From positions 1 through 64,000 of the forward strand of contig CANNBA010000001.1 of assembly GCA_947502765.1 (NCBI GenBank): DNA of 64,000 nt. Reading direction: 5' to 3'. Of the stretch, positions 51,298 to 60,867 are shown in pieces; positions within the stretch are counted from its first letter, which is position 1; each line of letters opens with the position of its first letter. Under the pieces are notes generated by a model. It was not told the DNA's origin. It did not search any database and saw nothing but the letters and a program-made list of their open reading frames with translations. The stretch is from BACL11 sp945865535. GTDB lineage: Bacteria; Bacteroidota; Bacteroidia; Flavobacteriales; BACL11. Both the position numbers and the translations under genes were made by a program.

Positions 51298-51325
51298 AAA
51301 AAAGCCCACCATGGTGGGCTTTTTA
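51298..51325 (-). terminator. Terminator of the outer-membrane protein gene at 51350
   Basis: AAAGCCCACC pairs with GGTGGGCTTT across a two-base loop, with T-rich flanks on both sides. It is downstream of the minus-strand barrel gene and upstream of pheT, so pheT is separated from it. Confidence 0.9.
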
Positions 51326-51349
51326 TAAGTCTTTTAAAATTTACTAGTT

Positions 51350-52060
51350 TTATCCTCCAAACGTATATGCTACACAAATGTAGAAACCAGAATTTTTAAT
51401 ACTAGGCAAATCTATGCCTAGTTGTTGCAAAAGTGCTTTCTCGTCATCATCTATATCTATATTTATAGATAGCAGATTTGATAATATATTTGTTAATCCT
51501 GAAGAATATCCTGCACTTACGCTCATTGCATCATTAATAGAGTAAACAGCACCAATATTAATTCCGAAATCTATAGCTTTTATACCATCATCATTTGCAC
51601 CATCTCCAAATTTTATTGATTTTGATGGTAATGTTGTTGTCACGTTAGCTGAATCATACTCTATTTTAATTTTACCACTAATAGCATAAGCAAGATATGG
51701 TCCAAATGAAAGTGAAAAAGCATCAGAAACATTGTAAGAAAAACTTGGTGAGATGTCTAAATAGTTAACCGTAGTAAGAGTGTATGTACCTTTATAAGTT
51801 ACATCATCAATAGTATACTCATAAGTTTCTTTAATATTTGATTGCTTGAAAGCTACAGCAATATCAAGACTCGCTTCATCATTATACCGTTCCATTGCAT
51901 AACTTGCACCAATAATCATACCTAATTTTATGCCATTTTCCGCATCGCCATCATTTGCAGTAAAATTTGCCATGTTAAGACCCATTTTAGCGCTAAATTG
52001 GCCAAATGAAGCTGTTGTAGTTAAAGCAACTAAAGTTAAAATTATAAATAATTTTTTCAT
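51350..52060 (-). CDS. PorT-family outer-membrane beta-barrel protein
   Basis: A 236-residue protein with a signal peptide (1-20, ending TTASFGQ). The mature chain starts FSAKMGLNMANFTAND and has the standard run of amphipathic strands with LDISPSFSYNVSDAFSLSFGPYLAYAISG, IDFGINIGAVYSINDAMSVSAGYSSGL and a C-terminal GFYICVAYTFGG. It shares overall plan with the barrel at 17457-18161. No metal or enzyme motif is visible. It is likely a small outer-membrane barrel of unknown role. Confidence 0.8.
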   Translation of the reverse strand: MKKLFIILTLVALTTTASFGQFSAKMGLNMANFTANDGDAENGIKLGMIIGASYAMERYNDEASLDIAVAFKQSNIKETYEYTIDDVTYKGTYTLTTVNYLDISPSFSYNVSDAFSLSFGPYLAYAISGKIKIEYDSANVTTTLPSKSIKFGDGANDDGIKAIDFGINIGAVYSINDAMSVSAGYSSGLTNILSNLLSINIDIDDDEKALLQQLGIDLPSIKNSGFYICVAYTFGG

Positions 52061-52136
52061 ATTGTTTTTATTAGTAATTTAACAATAATAATGTATTGAA
52101 TTGGCTGCAAAATTAATCTATTAAATTTAAAAAAAG

Positions 52137-53702
52137 CTACTTATCTACTCTTTTTAAATCGAGAAGGTTCATAGCATTACACTCAAATCCTGATATATTC
52201 TTTTGAGAGAAACGCAATACTTTGTCATAATAAAGCGGTACTACAACCGCATTCTCAATAATAATCTCATCCATCTTCTGATAAAGTTTAACTCGCAAAC
52301 TATCATTTGTCTCTGATAATGATGCTTCATACAACTTATCATAAGTGCTATTATTAAAATGTGTGTAGTTTGGGCCGTTTGGGCAAAAATTCTTACTGTA
52401 AAACAGAGAAAGATAATTTTCAGAATCAGGATAGTCGGCAATCCAACTTCCTCTAAAAAAGCTAAGCTTTGAAGTTGCCACCATTTGCCTATGTGTAGAT
52501 GGAGGATTTACCTCTACCATAACATTTAATCCAATTTCTTGTAAACTATTTTGTATATATTCGCATAAATCCAAATAGGAAGAAGTGGTAGAAAGTATAA
52601 TTTCTTGTTTAGTATCAAAATCACTTTTTGCAATAAGTTCTTTTGCTTTTTCAGCATTAAAAGTATAGCCGATTACATTTTCAGAGAAAGAAGGCAATCC
52701 TACAGGTACAAATCCGTTTGTAGCTGGAGTTCCAATATTATTTCTAAGGTATTTGAGCATTTTTACTCTATCAAAGCCAAAATTAATAGCTTGCCTAATT
52801 TCCAAAGGCAAAGGCTCATTTTCAAGTAAAAAACCCAAATATTCGGTATTCAAATAAGCCAAAGATTGTAAGTTTACTTTATCTTTATACTTTTCTTGCA
52901 ATTCTCCTGTATTGGTAAGTATTTCATCATTATAGCTAGCATCAATTCCAGAGATAAAATCTAATTTCCCTTGTATAAACTGCAAGAATGCAGATTGTTT
53001 GTCTTTAATAAAAGTAATGGCTACTGCATCTAAAAATGGCAATTGCTCCTGCCCTTGCTTTTCAAAATAGTTAGGATTTTTTCTAAAAACTAATTTTACC
53101 CCATCTTCCCAAAGTTGAAATTGAAAAGGCCCCGTACCAATTGGATGACGATTAAAGTTGCCTCCCTCCACAATCTCCTTAGGAACAACTGAGCAATACT
53201 GCATGCTTAATAGTGATAAAAATGCTGGAAAAGGGCTACTGAGTGTAATAGAAAAAACACTATCATTTACAGCATAAAAAGACTCAACGCTAGCTAAAAC
53301 CCATGCCCCAGGAGCTGCTAAATTTTTATCTAAAAGTCTGTTAAAAGAATATTCAAAATCGGAAGCTAAAACCTTTCTTCCCTTACCGTTTTTAAACAAT
53401 TCATGATTATGAAAAACAACATCAGTTCTTAAATTAAAAGTGTAATTTAAAGCATCAGAAGAAATATCCCAATCTTTTGCAATAGAAGGAATTACATTTA
53501 AATTATTATCTAATTGTACCAAGCCATTAAAGAGCTGATTAGTTGCCCAAATTGTTGCTTGGTCTTTTGCAAAAGTAGGATCTAAAGTTGCTATTCCAGC
53601 TGACTCATTATACCTAAATATAGCTAAGTCAGCATTAGAGTATTGCTTGCCACAAGAAATGATAAAAAGTGCTAAAACAAAAAAGCCAACTCTCCACTTC
53701 AT
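52137..53702 (-). CDS. Peptide/nickel ABC transporter substrate-binding lipoprotein (SBP_bac_5)
   Basis: A 521-residue lipoprotein with signal MKWRVGFFVLALFIISC. The family 5 solute-binding domain shows ATLDPTFAKDQATIWATNQLFNGLVQLD, VIPSIAKDWDISSDALNYTFNLRTDVVFHN, ASDFEYSFNRLLD, HPIGTGPFQFQLWEDGVKLVFRKNPNYFE and the C-terminal ENAVVVPLYYDKVLRFSQKNI. Such proteins capture oligopeptides for an Opp/Dpp importer. No permease or ATPase genes adjoin here, so it may use a transporter encoded elsewhere. Confidence 0.93.
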   Translation of the reverse strand: MKWRVGFFVLALFIISCGKQYSNADLAIFRYNESAGIATLDPTFAKDQATIWATNQLFNGLVQLDNNLNVIPSIAKDWDISSDALNYTFNLRTDVVFHNHELFKNGKGRKVLASDFEYSFNRLLDKNLAAPGAWVLASVESFYAVNDSVFSITLSSPFPAFLSLLSMQYCSVVPKEIVEGGNFNRHPIGTGPFQFQLWEDGVKLVFRKNPNYFEKQGQEQLPFLDAVAITFIKDKQSAFLQFIQGKLDFISGIDASYNDEILTNTGELQEKYKDKVNLQSLAYLNTEYLGFLLENEPLPLEIRQAINFGFDRVKMLKYLRNNIGTPATNGFVPVGLPSFSENVIGYTFNAEKAKELIAKSDFDTKQEIILSTTSSYLDLCEYIQNSLQEIGLNVMVEVNPPSTHRQMVATSKLSFFRGSWIADYPDSENYLSLFYSKNFCPNGPNYTHFNNSTYDKLYEASLSETNDSLRVKLYQKMDEIIIENAVVVPLYYDKVLRFSQKNISGFECNAMNLLDLKRVDK

Positions 53703-53807
53703 AAATAAGTTTTAAGTTGGCTAAATTAAGTAATTAAAATTACCTCATAAAATTTAGTTCTCCATTATAAACCCAAAGTTTCTTAACCTATATAAGCTTG
53801 ATGAATC

Positions 53808-54125
53808 TCAAACTTTTAACACAACATCATAAAATCCTGGTGTGTTATATACTGTTATTGGATTTTTTAAAGTGGAAGTATTACCATTTCCAAAGTCCCA
53901 TAACCATGATGTTGGGCTTATTGTAGATAAATCTTTAAACTCTACAACTAAGGAGCCACATCCTGTTTCTGAAGTAATTGTCGTGAAATCTGCCGTTACT
54001 TGTGGGGTTGCACTAAAGGAAACAAGCATGGCTATTAGGACAAGGAAAAGGTATTTACAAGATTGAGTAACTTTTATGCTGATCTTTCTTTTTAATAAAA
54101 AACTAAGGAGTAATAATGTTATCAT
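53808..54125 (-). pseudogene. Truncated PKD-domain protein
   Basis: A 105-residue remnant on the minus strand. A signal-like hydrophobic segment ending near SFSATPQ is followed by a single PKD domain (VTADFTTITSETGCGSLVVEFKD, then WLWDFGNGNTS and NPITVYNTPGFYDVVLKV), stopping immediately after the last strand. Intact PKD proteins of T9SS cargo are hundreds of residues longer and end in a sorting domain. After the stop the frame continues as DSSSLYRLRN without a recognisable domain. It is more likely a decayed gene than a functional short protein. It lies between the peptide-binding protein and mtaB. Confidence 0.65.
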
Positions 54126-54224
54126 AAATTTGAGTTTTACTTAAATTTTTTTTGAAGAACTTATTGGTTAATACGCGTTTAAAATAAAATTGGTTACAAA
54201 AACACGAATCCTTTTTCATTTCTC

Positions 54225-54232
54225 TATTTTTG
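54225..54232 (+). promoter_or_regulatory. TAnnTTTG promoter giving a leaderless mtaB mRNA
   Basis: TATTTTTG ends four bases before the ATG at 54237. Confidence 0.6.
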
Positions 54233-54236
54233 CCAG

Positions 54237-55547
54237 ATGTTTAAAGATAAAAAAGCAGCATTTTATACTTTGGGTTGCAAACTCAATTTTTCTGAAACCT
54301 CTACTATTGGTAGGCAACTTACAGATATTGGTTTTAGTAAAACTGATTTTGATAGCCCTGCTGATTTATATGTAATAAACACTTGCTCAGTTACTGAAAA
54401 TGCCAACCGTGAGTGCAGAAGAATTATCAGAAAAGCTAAAAAAAACTCTCCTAATTCTTTTGTTGTTGTAACGGGTTGCTTTGCTCAATTAAAACCCAAA
54501 GAGATAACTGCAATTGAGGGTGTAGATATGGTATTGGGAGCAAATGAAAAGTTCAATTTACCCAAACTACTAACTGATTTAAATAAACCTAAAAAAGCAG
54601 AAATTCACGGATGTGAAATTGATAATTTGGATTACTTCACTTCTTACTCTTTAAACGATAGAACCCGTTCATTTCTTAAAATACAAGATGGTTGCGATTA
54701 TCCTTGCACCTATTGTACCATTCCTCTTGCAAGAGGAAAAAGTAGATGTGATAGTATCGAAAACATTATTAAAAGCGCTGAAGATATTGCATCTAAGGGG
54801 ATTCAAGAAATTGTTATTACAGGAGTAAATATTGGAGAGTTTAAAGATAAAAACAATAGCAAAGGATTCGGTTCTTTAATGAAAGAACTTGAAACAGTTA
54901 GAGGAATTAACAGGTACAGAATATCATCTATTGAGCCAAATCTAATTACAGATGAAGTAATAGACTTGGTAAAAAAATCTGATAAGTTTATGCCTCATTT
55001 TCATATTCCATTACAATCAGGATCTGATATAATCTTAGGTAAAATGAAAAGACGCTATCAAACTAAATTATATAGTAATAAACTGGAGAAAATTGCGGCA
55101 GAAGTTAAAGACGTTTGTATTGGGGCTGATGTAATTGTTGGTTTCCCAGGCGAAACAGATGAAGAATTTGATAAAACAATCCATTTTATTAAAGAGTTGC
55201 CTATATCCTATTTGCATGTGTTTTCATACTCTGAAAGAGAAAATACTCTTGCTATTGAATTGGAAAATAAAGTAGCTGAAAAAACTAAAGCTGAAAGAAA
55301 CAAACAACTACGAATTTTATCCGAAAAATTGCAACGATCTTTTTATCAAAAATACTTAAATACTGAGCATACAGCACTTCTTGAACAAGAGAACCATGAG
55401 GAAATGCTTTATGGATTTACAGATAACTACATAAAAGTGAAAGTACCTTTTAATGAGAAAATATGCAGAAGTAAACAACAAATAAAACTTCTGGAGATTG
55501 ACTCAGATGGAATAATGAAAGCTGAATTATTAGCAACTAAAAAATAA
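54237..55547 (+). CDS. mtaB: tRNA t6A37 methylthiotransferase MtaB
   Basis: A 436-residue radical SAM methylthiotransferase. It converts t6A at position 37 of tRNA to ms2t6A. The N-terminal UPF0004 domain has three Cys for the second cluster (TLGCKLNFSE, C14; C50 in INTCSVTE; C81 in VTGC). The radical SAM CxxxCxxC motif is at C153, C157 and C160 (GCDYPCTYC). The C-terminal TRAM domain begins near residue 375. The length and motifs place it with MtaB rather than MiaB. A leaderless message is predicted, and lgt begins three bases after the stop. Confidence 0.95.
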   Translation: MFKDKKAAFYTLGCKLNFSETSTIGRQLTDIGFSKTDFDSPADLYVINTCSVTENANRECRRIIRKAKKNSPNSFVVVTGCFAQLKPKEITAIEGVDMVLGANEKFNLPKLLTDLNKPKKAEIHGCEIDNLDYFTSYSLNDRTRSFLKIQDGCDYPCTYCTIPLARGKSRCDSIENIIKSAEDIASKGIQEIVITGVNIGEFKDKNNSKGFGSLMKELETVRGINRYRISSIEPNLITDEVIDLVKKSDKFMPHFHIPLQSGSDIILGKMKRRYQTKLYSNKLEKIAAEVKDVCIGADVIVGFPGETDEEFDKTIHFIKELPISYLHVFSYSERENTLAIELENKVAEKTKAERNKQLRILSEKLQRSFYQKYLNTEHTALLEQENHEEMLYGFTDNYIKVKVPFNEKICRSKQQIKLLEIDSDGIMKAELLATKK

Positions 55548-55550
55548 TAA

Positions 55551-56699
55551 ATGTATCCTACTATTTCCCACATTATTTATGATCTATTTGGAGTAAATAT
55601 TCCTTTACCAATACAGACTTTTGGTTTTTGGGTAGCAATATCTTTTTTAGCAGCAGCATGGGTTATTACTTTGGAGTTAAAAAGAAAGGAATCGGAAGGA
55701 TTCTTATCAGCAGTTAAAGTAAAAGAAATAATTGGAAAAAAATTAAGTGCTCAAGAAATTATTAGCAGTGTACTTGTTGGATTTGGGATAGGTTTTAAAG
55801 GTGTTGAAGCCCTCTTTCATTATAGTGATTTAGTGGCAAACCCTCAAGATTTTATCCTATCTACAAGAGGAAACTTATTAGGAGGCTTGTTAATTGCAGG
55901 AATTGCATTGTATTTAAAATGGAAAGAAAATCAAAAAACAATATTAGCTATACCTAAAGAGATAGAAAAAACGGTTCATCCTTTTGAGTTAGTAGGAAAT
56001 ATAACAATGATAGCAGCAATATCTGGAATTATTGGGGCAAAAATATTTCATAACTTAGAAAATTTGGACAGTTTTTTAGCTGACCCCATTGGGCAACTTA
56101 TGTCGTTTAGCGGACTTACATTTTATGGAGGGCTTATAGCTGGTGCTATTTCTGTTATTTGGTATGCTAAAAAATATCAAATTAACATCAAACATCTTAT
56201 TGATAGTGCTGCTCCTGCACTTATGCTCTCCTATGGAGTTGGGCGTATTGGATGCCAGATGTCAGGAGATGGAGATTGGGGAATTGATAATTTAGCTCCA
56301 AAACCAGAATGGATGAGTTTTTTACCAGATTGGATGTGGAGTTATAACTTTCCTCATAATGTAATTAATGCAGGAATTCCTATTGAGGGCTGTACGGGAA
56401 ATTTCTGTATGCAATTAGCTAATCCTGTATGGCCAACTGCCTTTTATGAGGTGGTTATGTCAATTACAATTTTTGGAATACTTTGGGCTATGCGTAAGCA
56501 TATAAAAGTTCCAGGGGCCTTATTCTTTATTTATTTAGCTTTTAATGGTATAGAACGCTTTTTTATTGAAAAGGTGAGAATAAACACTGAATATAATATT
56601 CTAGGAGGTATAACTCAAGCTGAAATTATCTCATTTTGTTTGGTTTTAACAGGAATAATAGGTACAACGTATCTTTATAAAATCCGAAAGATAAATTAG
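55551..56699 (+). CDS. lgt: Prolipoprotein diacylglyceryl transferase
   Basis: A 382-residue integral membrane protein with about seven helices. It transfers diacylglyceryl from phosphatidylglycerol to the lipobox Cys of prolipoproteins, the first step of lipoprotein maturation. The N-terminal IPLPIQTFGFWVAISFLAA, the central FYGGLIAGAISVIWYAKKY, YGVGRIGCQMSGDGDWG (conserved Arg) and YEVVMSITIFGILWAMR, and NGIERFFIEKVR near the end are Lgt blocks. It is about 90 residues longer than E. coli Lgt because of an insertion after the first helix (about 45-75) and a loop near 255-285. It follows mtaB by three bases. Confidence 0.95.
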   Translation: MYPTISHIIYDLFGVNIPLPIQTFGFWVAISFLAAAWVITLELKRKESEGFLSAVKVKEIIGKKLSAQEIISSVLVGFGIGFKGVEALFHYSDLVANPQDFILSTRGNLLGGLLIAGIALYLKWKENQKTILAIPKEIEKTVHPFELVGNITMIAAISGIIGAKIFHNLENLDSFLADPIGQLMSFSGLTFYGGLIAGAISVIWYAKKYQINIKHLIDSAAPALMLSYGVGRIGCQMSGDGDWGIDNLAPKPEWMSFLPDWMWSYNFPHNVINAGIPIEGCTGNFCMQLANPVWPTAFYEVVMSITIFGILWAMRKHIKVPGALFFIYLAFNGIERFFIEKVRINTEYNILGGITQAEIISFCLVLTGIIGTTYLYKIRKIN

Positions 56700-56754
56700 A
56701 TAAAATTATTAACTTATGTATGAGTTGATTTTACATACTATTAATAAATTATTT

Positions 56755-56762
56755 TATTTTTG
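56755..56762 (+). promoter_or_regulatory. TAnnTTTG promoter giving a leaderless mRNA
   Basis: TATTTTTG ends five bases before the ATG at 56768. Confidence 0.6.
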
Positions 56763-56767
56763 TTCAA

Positions 56768-57652
56768 ATGAAAAAACTATTTTTAATTAGTATTTGTATA
56801 CTACTCGGTTTTAGTGCGTTGTCTCAAAAAGGAAATAAAACACTTATTTCAGAATATGAGGACACCTTAAAAGTAATGGCGCATGAAATAATGAATGCTC
56901 CATCAGAAGAAGAAAGAAGAATAGCAAATACTGCTTTTATTACCAATCTTAATGAGGTTTTGCAATATGAAAAATCATTTACTTTTCCTTTTGACTCACT
57001 TATAACAATCGCAAAAATTAAGGCTCCTGATAATACTTTTCGTATTTTTAATTGGCTGCTCCGAAAAGATAATGATACCTATGAGTATTATGGAATTGTC
57101 CATTATCATAATAAAACACGAAAACGATATGAGTTAATACCTCTAACTGACAACTCAGCTAATATCAGAAATCCTGAACAAGCTGATCTAGATGCTACAA
57201 ATTGGTACGGAGGCCTTATTTATGACATTGCTTACATTAAAAAACCAGGCATAAAACATTATACCCTTCTTTCTTATGATTTAAATGATAATTACAGTAG
57301 AAAGAAAATAATAGATGTCATGTACTTCTCTGGGAAGAACAAAATTAAATTTGGATTACCTATCTTTAAAAAATCAAAAAATGAAAGTCAGAAAAGAGTG
57401 ATTCTCCAATATGATGCCAAAACATCAATTAGTGTAAAATATCATGAGGAAAAAAACCAAATTATCTTTGATCATTTAGTGCCAAGCCGTAAGGATTTAG
57501 AAGGTTTGTATGAATACTACATTCCTGAAGGCACATTTAATGCTTACAATTACAAAAATGGAAAATGGTGGTTAGAACAAGATATTGATATTAGGAACTC
57601 TCAAAAAGCCCCAAAAATTAAAACACCAGAAAGAGGATTAATTCCTAGATAG
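56768..57652 (+). CDS. Exported protein of unknown function
   Basis: A 294-residue protein with a signal peptide (1-19, ending GFSALSQ). A helical region (about 25-75) with EYEDTLKVMAHEIMNAPSEEERRIAN precedes a beta-rich domain containing FRIFNWLLRKDNDTYEYYGIVHYHNK, LDATNWYGGLIYDIAYIKKPG, HYTLLSYDLNDNYSRKKIIDVMYFS and the C-terminal YYIPEGTFNAYNYKNGKWWLEQDIDIRN. I recognise it as a conserved Bacteroidota hypothetical protein with no known role. It is followed directly by rnhB, whose ATG is the next base after its stop. Confidence 0.75.
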   Translation: MKKLFLISICILLGFSALSQKGNKTLISEYEDTLKVMAHEIMNAPSEEERRIANTAFITNLNEVLQYEKSFTFPFDSLITIAKIKAPDNTFRIFNWLLRKDNDTYEYYGIVHYHNKTRKRYELIPLTDNSANIRNPEQADLDATNWYGGLIYDIAYIKKPGIKHYTLLSYDLNDNYSRKKIIDVMYFSGKNKIKFGLPIFKKSKNESQKRVILQYDAKTSISVKYHEEKNQIIFDHLVPSRKDLEGLYEYYIPEGTFNAYNYKNGKWWLEQDIDIRNSQKAPKIKTPERGLIPR

Positions 57653-58249
57653 ATGTTAAAACACTATCCTTTAAATAAGCTTATTGCCGGATGTGATGAA
57701 GCGGGAAGAGGCTGCTTAGCGGGTCCTGTTGTTGCTGCAGCCGTAATCTTACCAAATAATTTTAAAAACAAAATGCTGAATGACAGTAAGTTATTATCAG
57801 AAAAGAAAAGAGATTTACTAAGAAAAGTTATTGAAAAGCAAGCAACATGTTGGGCAATAGGCATAGTTTCACCAGCAGAAATTGACAAAATAAACATTCT
57901 AAATGCTTCTTTTTTAGCAATGCATAGAGCAATTAAGAAGTTATATTTCGAGCCTGAATTTCTAATCATTGATGGTAATCGATTTAATCCCTATCAAGGT
58001 ATTAATCATGAATGTATCATTAAAGGTGATGGTAAATATTTAGTAATAGCTGCTGCCTCTGTTTTAGCCAAAACTTATCGTGATGATATCATGAAAAAAT
58101 TAGCTGTTGAATTCCCAGATTATAACTGGAAAAAGAATAAAGGATATCCAACAAAACTGCACAGAAATGCAATTAAAAAGATCGGTATTTCAAAACATCA
58201 CCGAAAAAGTTTTCAACTACTTCCTTCTCAGCTAAGTTTAGAGTTATAA
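57653..58249 (+). CDS. rnhB: Ribonuclease HII
   Basis: A 198-residue type 2 RNase H. It removes RNA, including single ribonucleotides, from DNA hybrids. GCDEAGRGCLAGPVVAAAVIL supplies the Asp15-Glu16 metal ligands and the GRG motif. LIIDGNRF and the Tyr/Lys-rich segment IAAASVLAKTYRDDIMKKL complete the DEDD site and the tyrosine motif. The ending KGYPTKLHRNAIKKIGISKHHRKSFQLL is typical. The length is normal. The gene abuts its upstream neighbour with no gap, and the next gene has its own TAnnTTTG element. Confidence 0.97.
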   Translation: MLKHYPLNKLIAGCDEAGRGCLAGPVVAAAVILPNNFKNKMLNDSKLLSEKKRDLLRKVIEKQATCWAIGIVSPAEIDKINILNASFLAMHRAIKKLYFEPEFLIIDGNRFNPYQGINHECIIKGDGKYLVIAAASVLAKTYRDDIMKKLAVEFPDYNWKKNKGYPTKLHRNAIKKIGISKHHRKSFQLLPSQLSLEL

Positions 58250-58254
58250 ATTTT

Positions 58255-58262
58255 TAATTTTG
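58255..58262 (+). promoter_or_regulatory. TAnnTTTG promoter of the DUF3352-like gene
   Basis: TAATTTTG ends 16 bases before the ATG at 58279. Confidence 0.5.
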
Positions 58263-58278
58263 TGGTCAATGCCTATTT

Positions 58279-60867
58279 ATGTTTAAAAAAATTCTTAAAA
58301 TTTCAGTACCGATAATATTAATAGGAATTATTGTATTTTATTTTTTAGATAAATATCAAACAATAGCGGGTTCAACACCAAGTCCTATTACTGTTATTCC
58401 TACAAATGCATCAGTAATAATGCAATTAAATGATGTAAAAAACCTTAGCAAATCGCTTAAACTATCAAATATTTGGAGCAAACTTCAAAATATCAAACAA
58501 GTTGAAGTTATTACTAAAAAAGCTGAAGAAATAAGTATCTTTTTTAACAATAACCAAGCTATTTTTGAGTCAAACAGTCTTTTTATATCATTTCATGAAG
58601 TTACCGCTAAAAAAAGTGCTACCCTCTATAGCACTACCTTTAAAAGAAAGTATTTAAAGAAAAATAAAGAGATAATTGCTCTCTTTGCTAATGACATTAC
58701 AACATCTGAATATGACAATCAAACCATTTACTTCAGTAAATCTTTGAATAGACACTTTAGTTTTAAGAATGATATCTTATTCTACTCAGATAATAAAATG
58801 TTGCTTGAAGATGCCATCAGAACTTCTCAAGAGAATACTGACAACTTATTTAACAATCCATTATTTTCAGATTGCTACAGTACTATAAATAATTCTTCTG
58901 AGATTAACTTGATGATTAATTACAACAGCTTACTTACTCTTAGTAATATTTTTACAGCTGTTCCAGTAAAGCTAACTCACTTCTCAGAGTGGACTGCTAC
59001 AGATATAAAATTTGAAGATAATGCCATTTTAGCTAGTGGCTTAAGTGCTTTTAATAGTACTGTACATAACTTTACTGATATTTTTAATACTCAAAAGAGC
59101 CAAAACTTGAGTATCTTAGATATTCTTCCTCAAAATACCACTCAATTATTTGCAATTACATTCAATAGTCAACAGCAACTTTATGAAAAAAAAAATGAAA
59201 TTTTACGTATAAAACATCAATTCATGACTTGGGATAAGAATAGACAGGTTATGGAGAAAAAGGGAAATATAAATTATACTGATTTTTTAAGCGAGATTGA
59301 TAATGAAGCAGGTATTTTTAACACCTCTCCAAGTTTAGATGTTGACAATAGCTACACTTACTTCAATACTAAAGAATCAATTAGAGCAAGCTCTTTACTT
59401 CAAGCAATGATTGTTTCTTCTTCTGATTATAAAGACTTCAGGATTAATAAAATTAAAGACAATAACCTCACAGCTAATTTATTTGGAACTGTGTTTAAAG
59501 CAAATAATCCATTTTTTACAACAATTAACGACTATTTTATTTTTGGCAGTTCGGCAGCATCACTAGAAAATGTTATTGATAATTACACTTCAAATAATAT
59601 TCTTTCAGCCAATACGTCATTTAAAAAATTGAACGTGTATATTTTAAATAATTCTAATATCTTTCTTTATTTAAACCCTGGTAAAACTGCAGGAACTTTA
59701 ATAAATAGTTTTGTTGACACCGAATTGTTATCACACAACTCTGATTCTATTGCTAAATTTACTGCCTTTAGTCTTCAAATAAATACTACAAAAAATGGCA
59801 TGTTGCATAATTTCTGTTTATTTTATGATGACGAGTACAAAGAAGCTATAAAAGAAAAATGGGATTATGCTTTGAATACAAGTCCGATTATAAATCCTCA
59901 ATTTTTTGACAACTATTTTACAAAAGAAAAAATGATTTTAGTGCAGGATAACCAAAACAATCTTATTGCTTTAAATGCATCTGGAGATAAGTTATGGGTT
60001 AAACAAATAGGCAATAAAATTTTAGGAGAAATTCATATTATTGATTCCTATAACAATAATAAATTTCAAGTACTCTTTAACACAAAAAATCAATTGTATG
60101 TAATGGATAGAAATGGTGAATTTATTGATGGTTTTCCTAAGAATTTACCAATCTCTACATCAATTGGACTTTCTTTGATGGACTACGATAAGAATAAAGA
60201 TTATAGAATAATTATTGTTGGAAATGATAATACACTTTACAATCTGGATAAGCAAGGAAAAAAGCTAGATGGCTGGAAGTATGCAAAAACAACTAATCGT
60301 ATAAACCAAAGTCCTGTACATTTTGTTGTTAGTGATAATGATTACATTCTCAATGCAACAAATAATAGTACTACTACATTATTAGCTAGAAATGGAACTG
60401 AAAAGGTAGGATTTAAAAATACCCCATCTTTTACTACTCCTGTTAGTATTTCTGAAAATGGAACTATTTATGCTATTACTACTAAAAACAAACTCTGGAC
60501 TGCCTTTATAAATGGAAGTACTGCAATTTTTGAGCTATCCAAACTAAATGCTACTTCAAAGATATTAGCTTACAATGATGGTTATTATCTTACAAATGAA
60601 AATTCAGTATTTTATATAAATGATGAAAAAAAAGAGGAACTTAATATTGAGCTTGATGCTTCAGTAAAAACACTTACTTTGTGCTTAGGATATATTGCAA
60701 TAACAACAAATACCAGTCTTTATTTAATTAAAGACAATAAAATTGTAGAAGGATTCCCAATCCTTTCTGACGGTTACTTCAATATCTCAGATATTGACAA
60801 TAATGGCAAAATGAATGTTGTAAATATCAAGAACGGAATTATCTACAATTACGAATTAGCAGACTAA
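58279..60867 (+). CDS. Membrane-anchored DUF3352-like protein with C-terminal beta-propeller
   Basis: An 862-residue protein. One N-terminal membrane helix (about 7-25) leads to a roughly 500-residue region resembling DUF3352 (IPTNASVIMQLNDVKNLSKSL, DILPQNTTQLFAITFN), probably outside the cytoplasm. From about 545 the sequence changes to a repetitive beta-propeller (VQDNQNNLIALNASGDKLWVKQIGNKILGEI, QLYVMDRNGEFIDGFPKNL, LYNLDKQGKKLDGWK), similar to PQQ-type quinoprotein blades. Function unknown. It converges on the glucosaminidase gene with a four-base overlap. Confidence 0.75.
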   Translation: MFKKILKISVPIILIGIIVFYFLDKYQTIAGSTPSPITVIPTNASVIMQLNDVKNLSKSLKLSNIWSKLQNIKQVEVITKKAEEISIFFNNNQAIFESNSLFISFHEVTAKKSATLYSTTFKRKYLKKNKEIIALFANDITTSEYDNQTIYFSKSLNRHFSFKNDILFYSDNKMLLEDAIRTSQENTDNLFNNPLFSDCYSTINNSSEINLMINYNSLLTLSNIFTAVPVKLTHFSEWTATDIKFEDNAILASGLSAFNSTVHNFTDIFNTQKSQNLSILDILPQNTTQLFAITFNSQQQLYEKKNEILRIKHQFMTWDKNRQVMEKKGNINYTDFLSEIDNEAGIFNTSPSLDVDNSYTYFNTKESIRASSLLQAMIVSSSDYKDFRINKIKDNNLTANLFGTVFKANNPFFTTINDYFIFGSSAASLENVIDNYTSNNILSANTSFKKLNVYILNNSNIFLYLNPGKTAGTLINSFVDTELLSHNSDSIAKFTAFSLQINTTKNGMLHNFCLFYDDEYKEAIKEKWDYALNTSPIINPQFFDNYFTKEKMILVQDNQNNLIALNASGDKLWVKQIGNKILGEIHIIDSYNNNKFQVLFNTKNQLYVMDRNGEFIDGFPKNLPISTSIGLSLMDYDKNKDYRIIIVGNDNTLYNLDKQGKKLDGWKYAKTTNRINQSPVHFVVSDNDYILNATNNSTTTLLARNGTEKVGFKNTPSFTTPVSISENGTIYAITTKNKLWTAFINGSTAIFELSKLNATSKILAYNDGYYLTNENSVFYINDEKKEELNIELDASVKTLTLCLGYIAITTNTSLYLIKDNKIVEGFPILSDGYFNISDIDNNGKMNVVNIKNGIIYNYELAD

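Noticed and set aside
52241..52441. Short minus-strand frame within the peptide-binding lipoprotein gene.
   Set aside because: It lies wholly inside a clear gene in another frame and has no recognisable motif.
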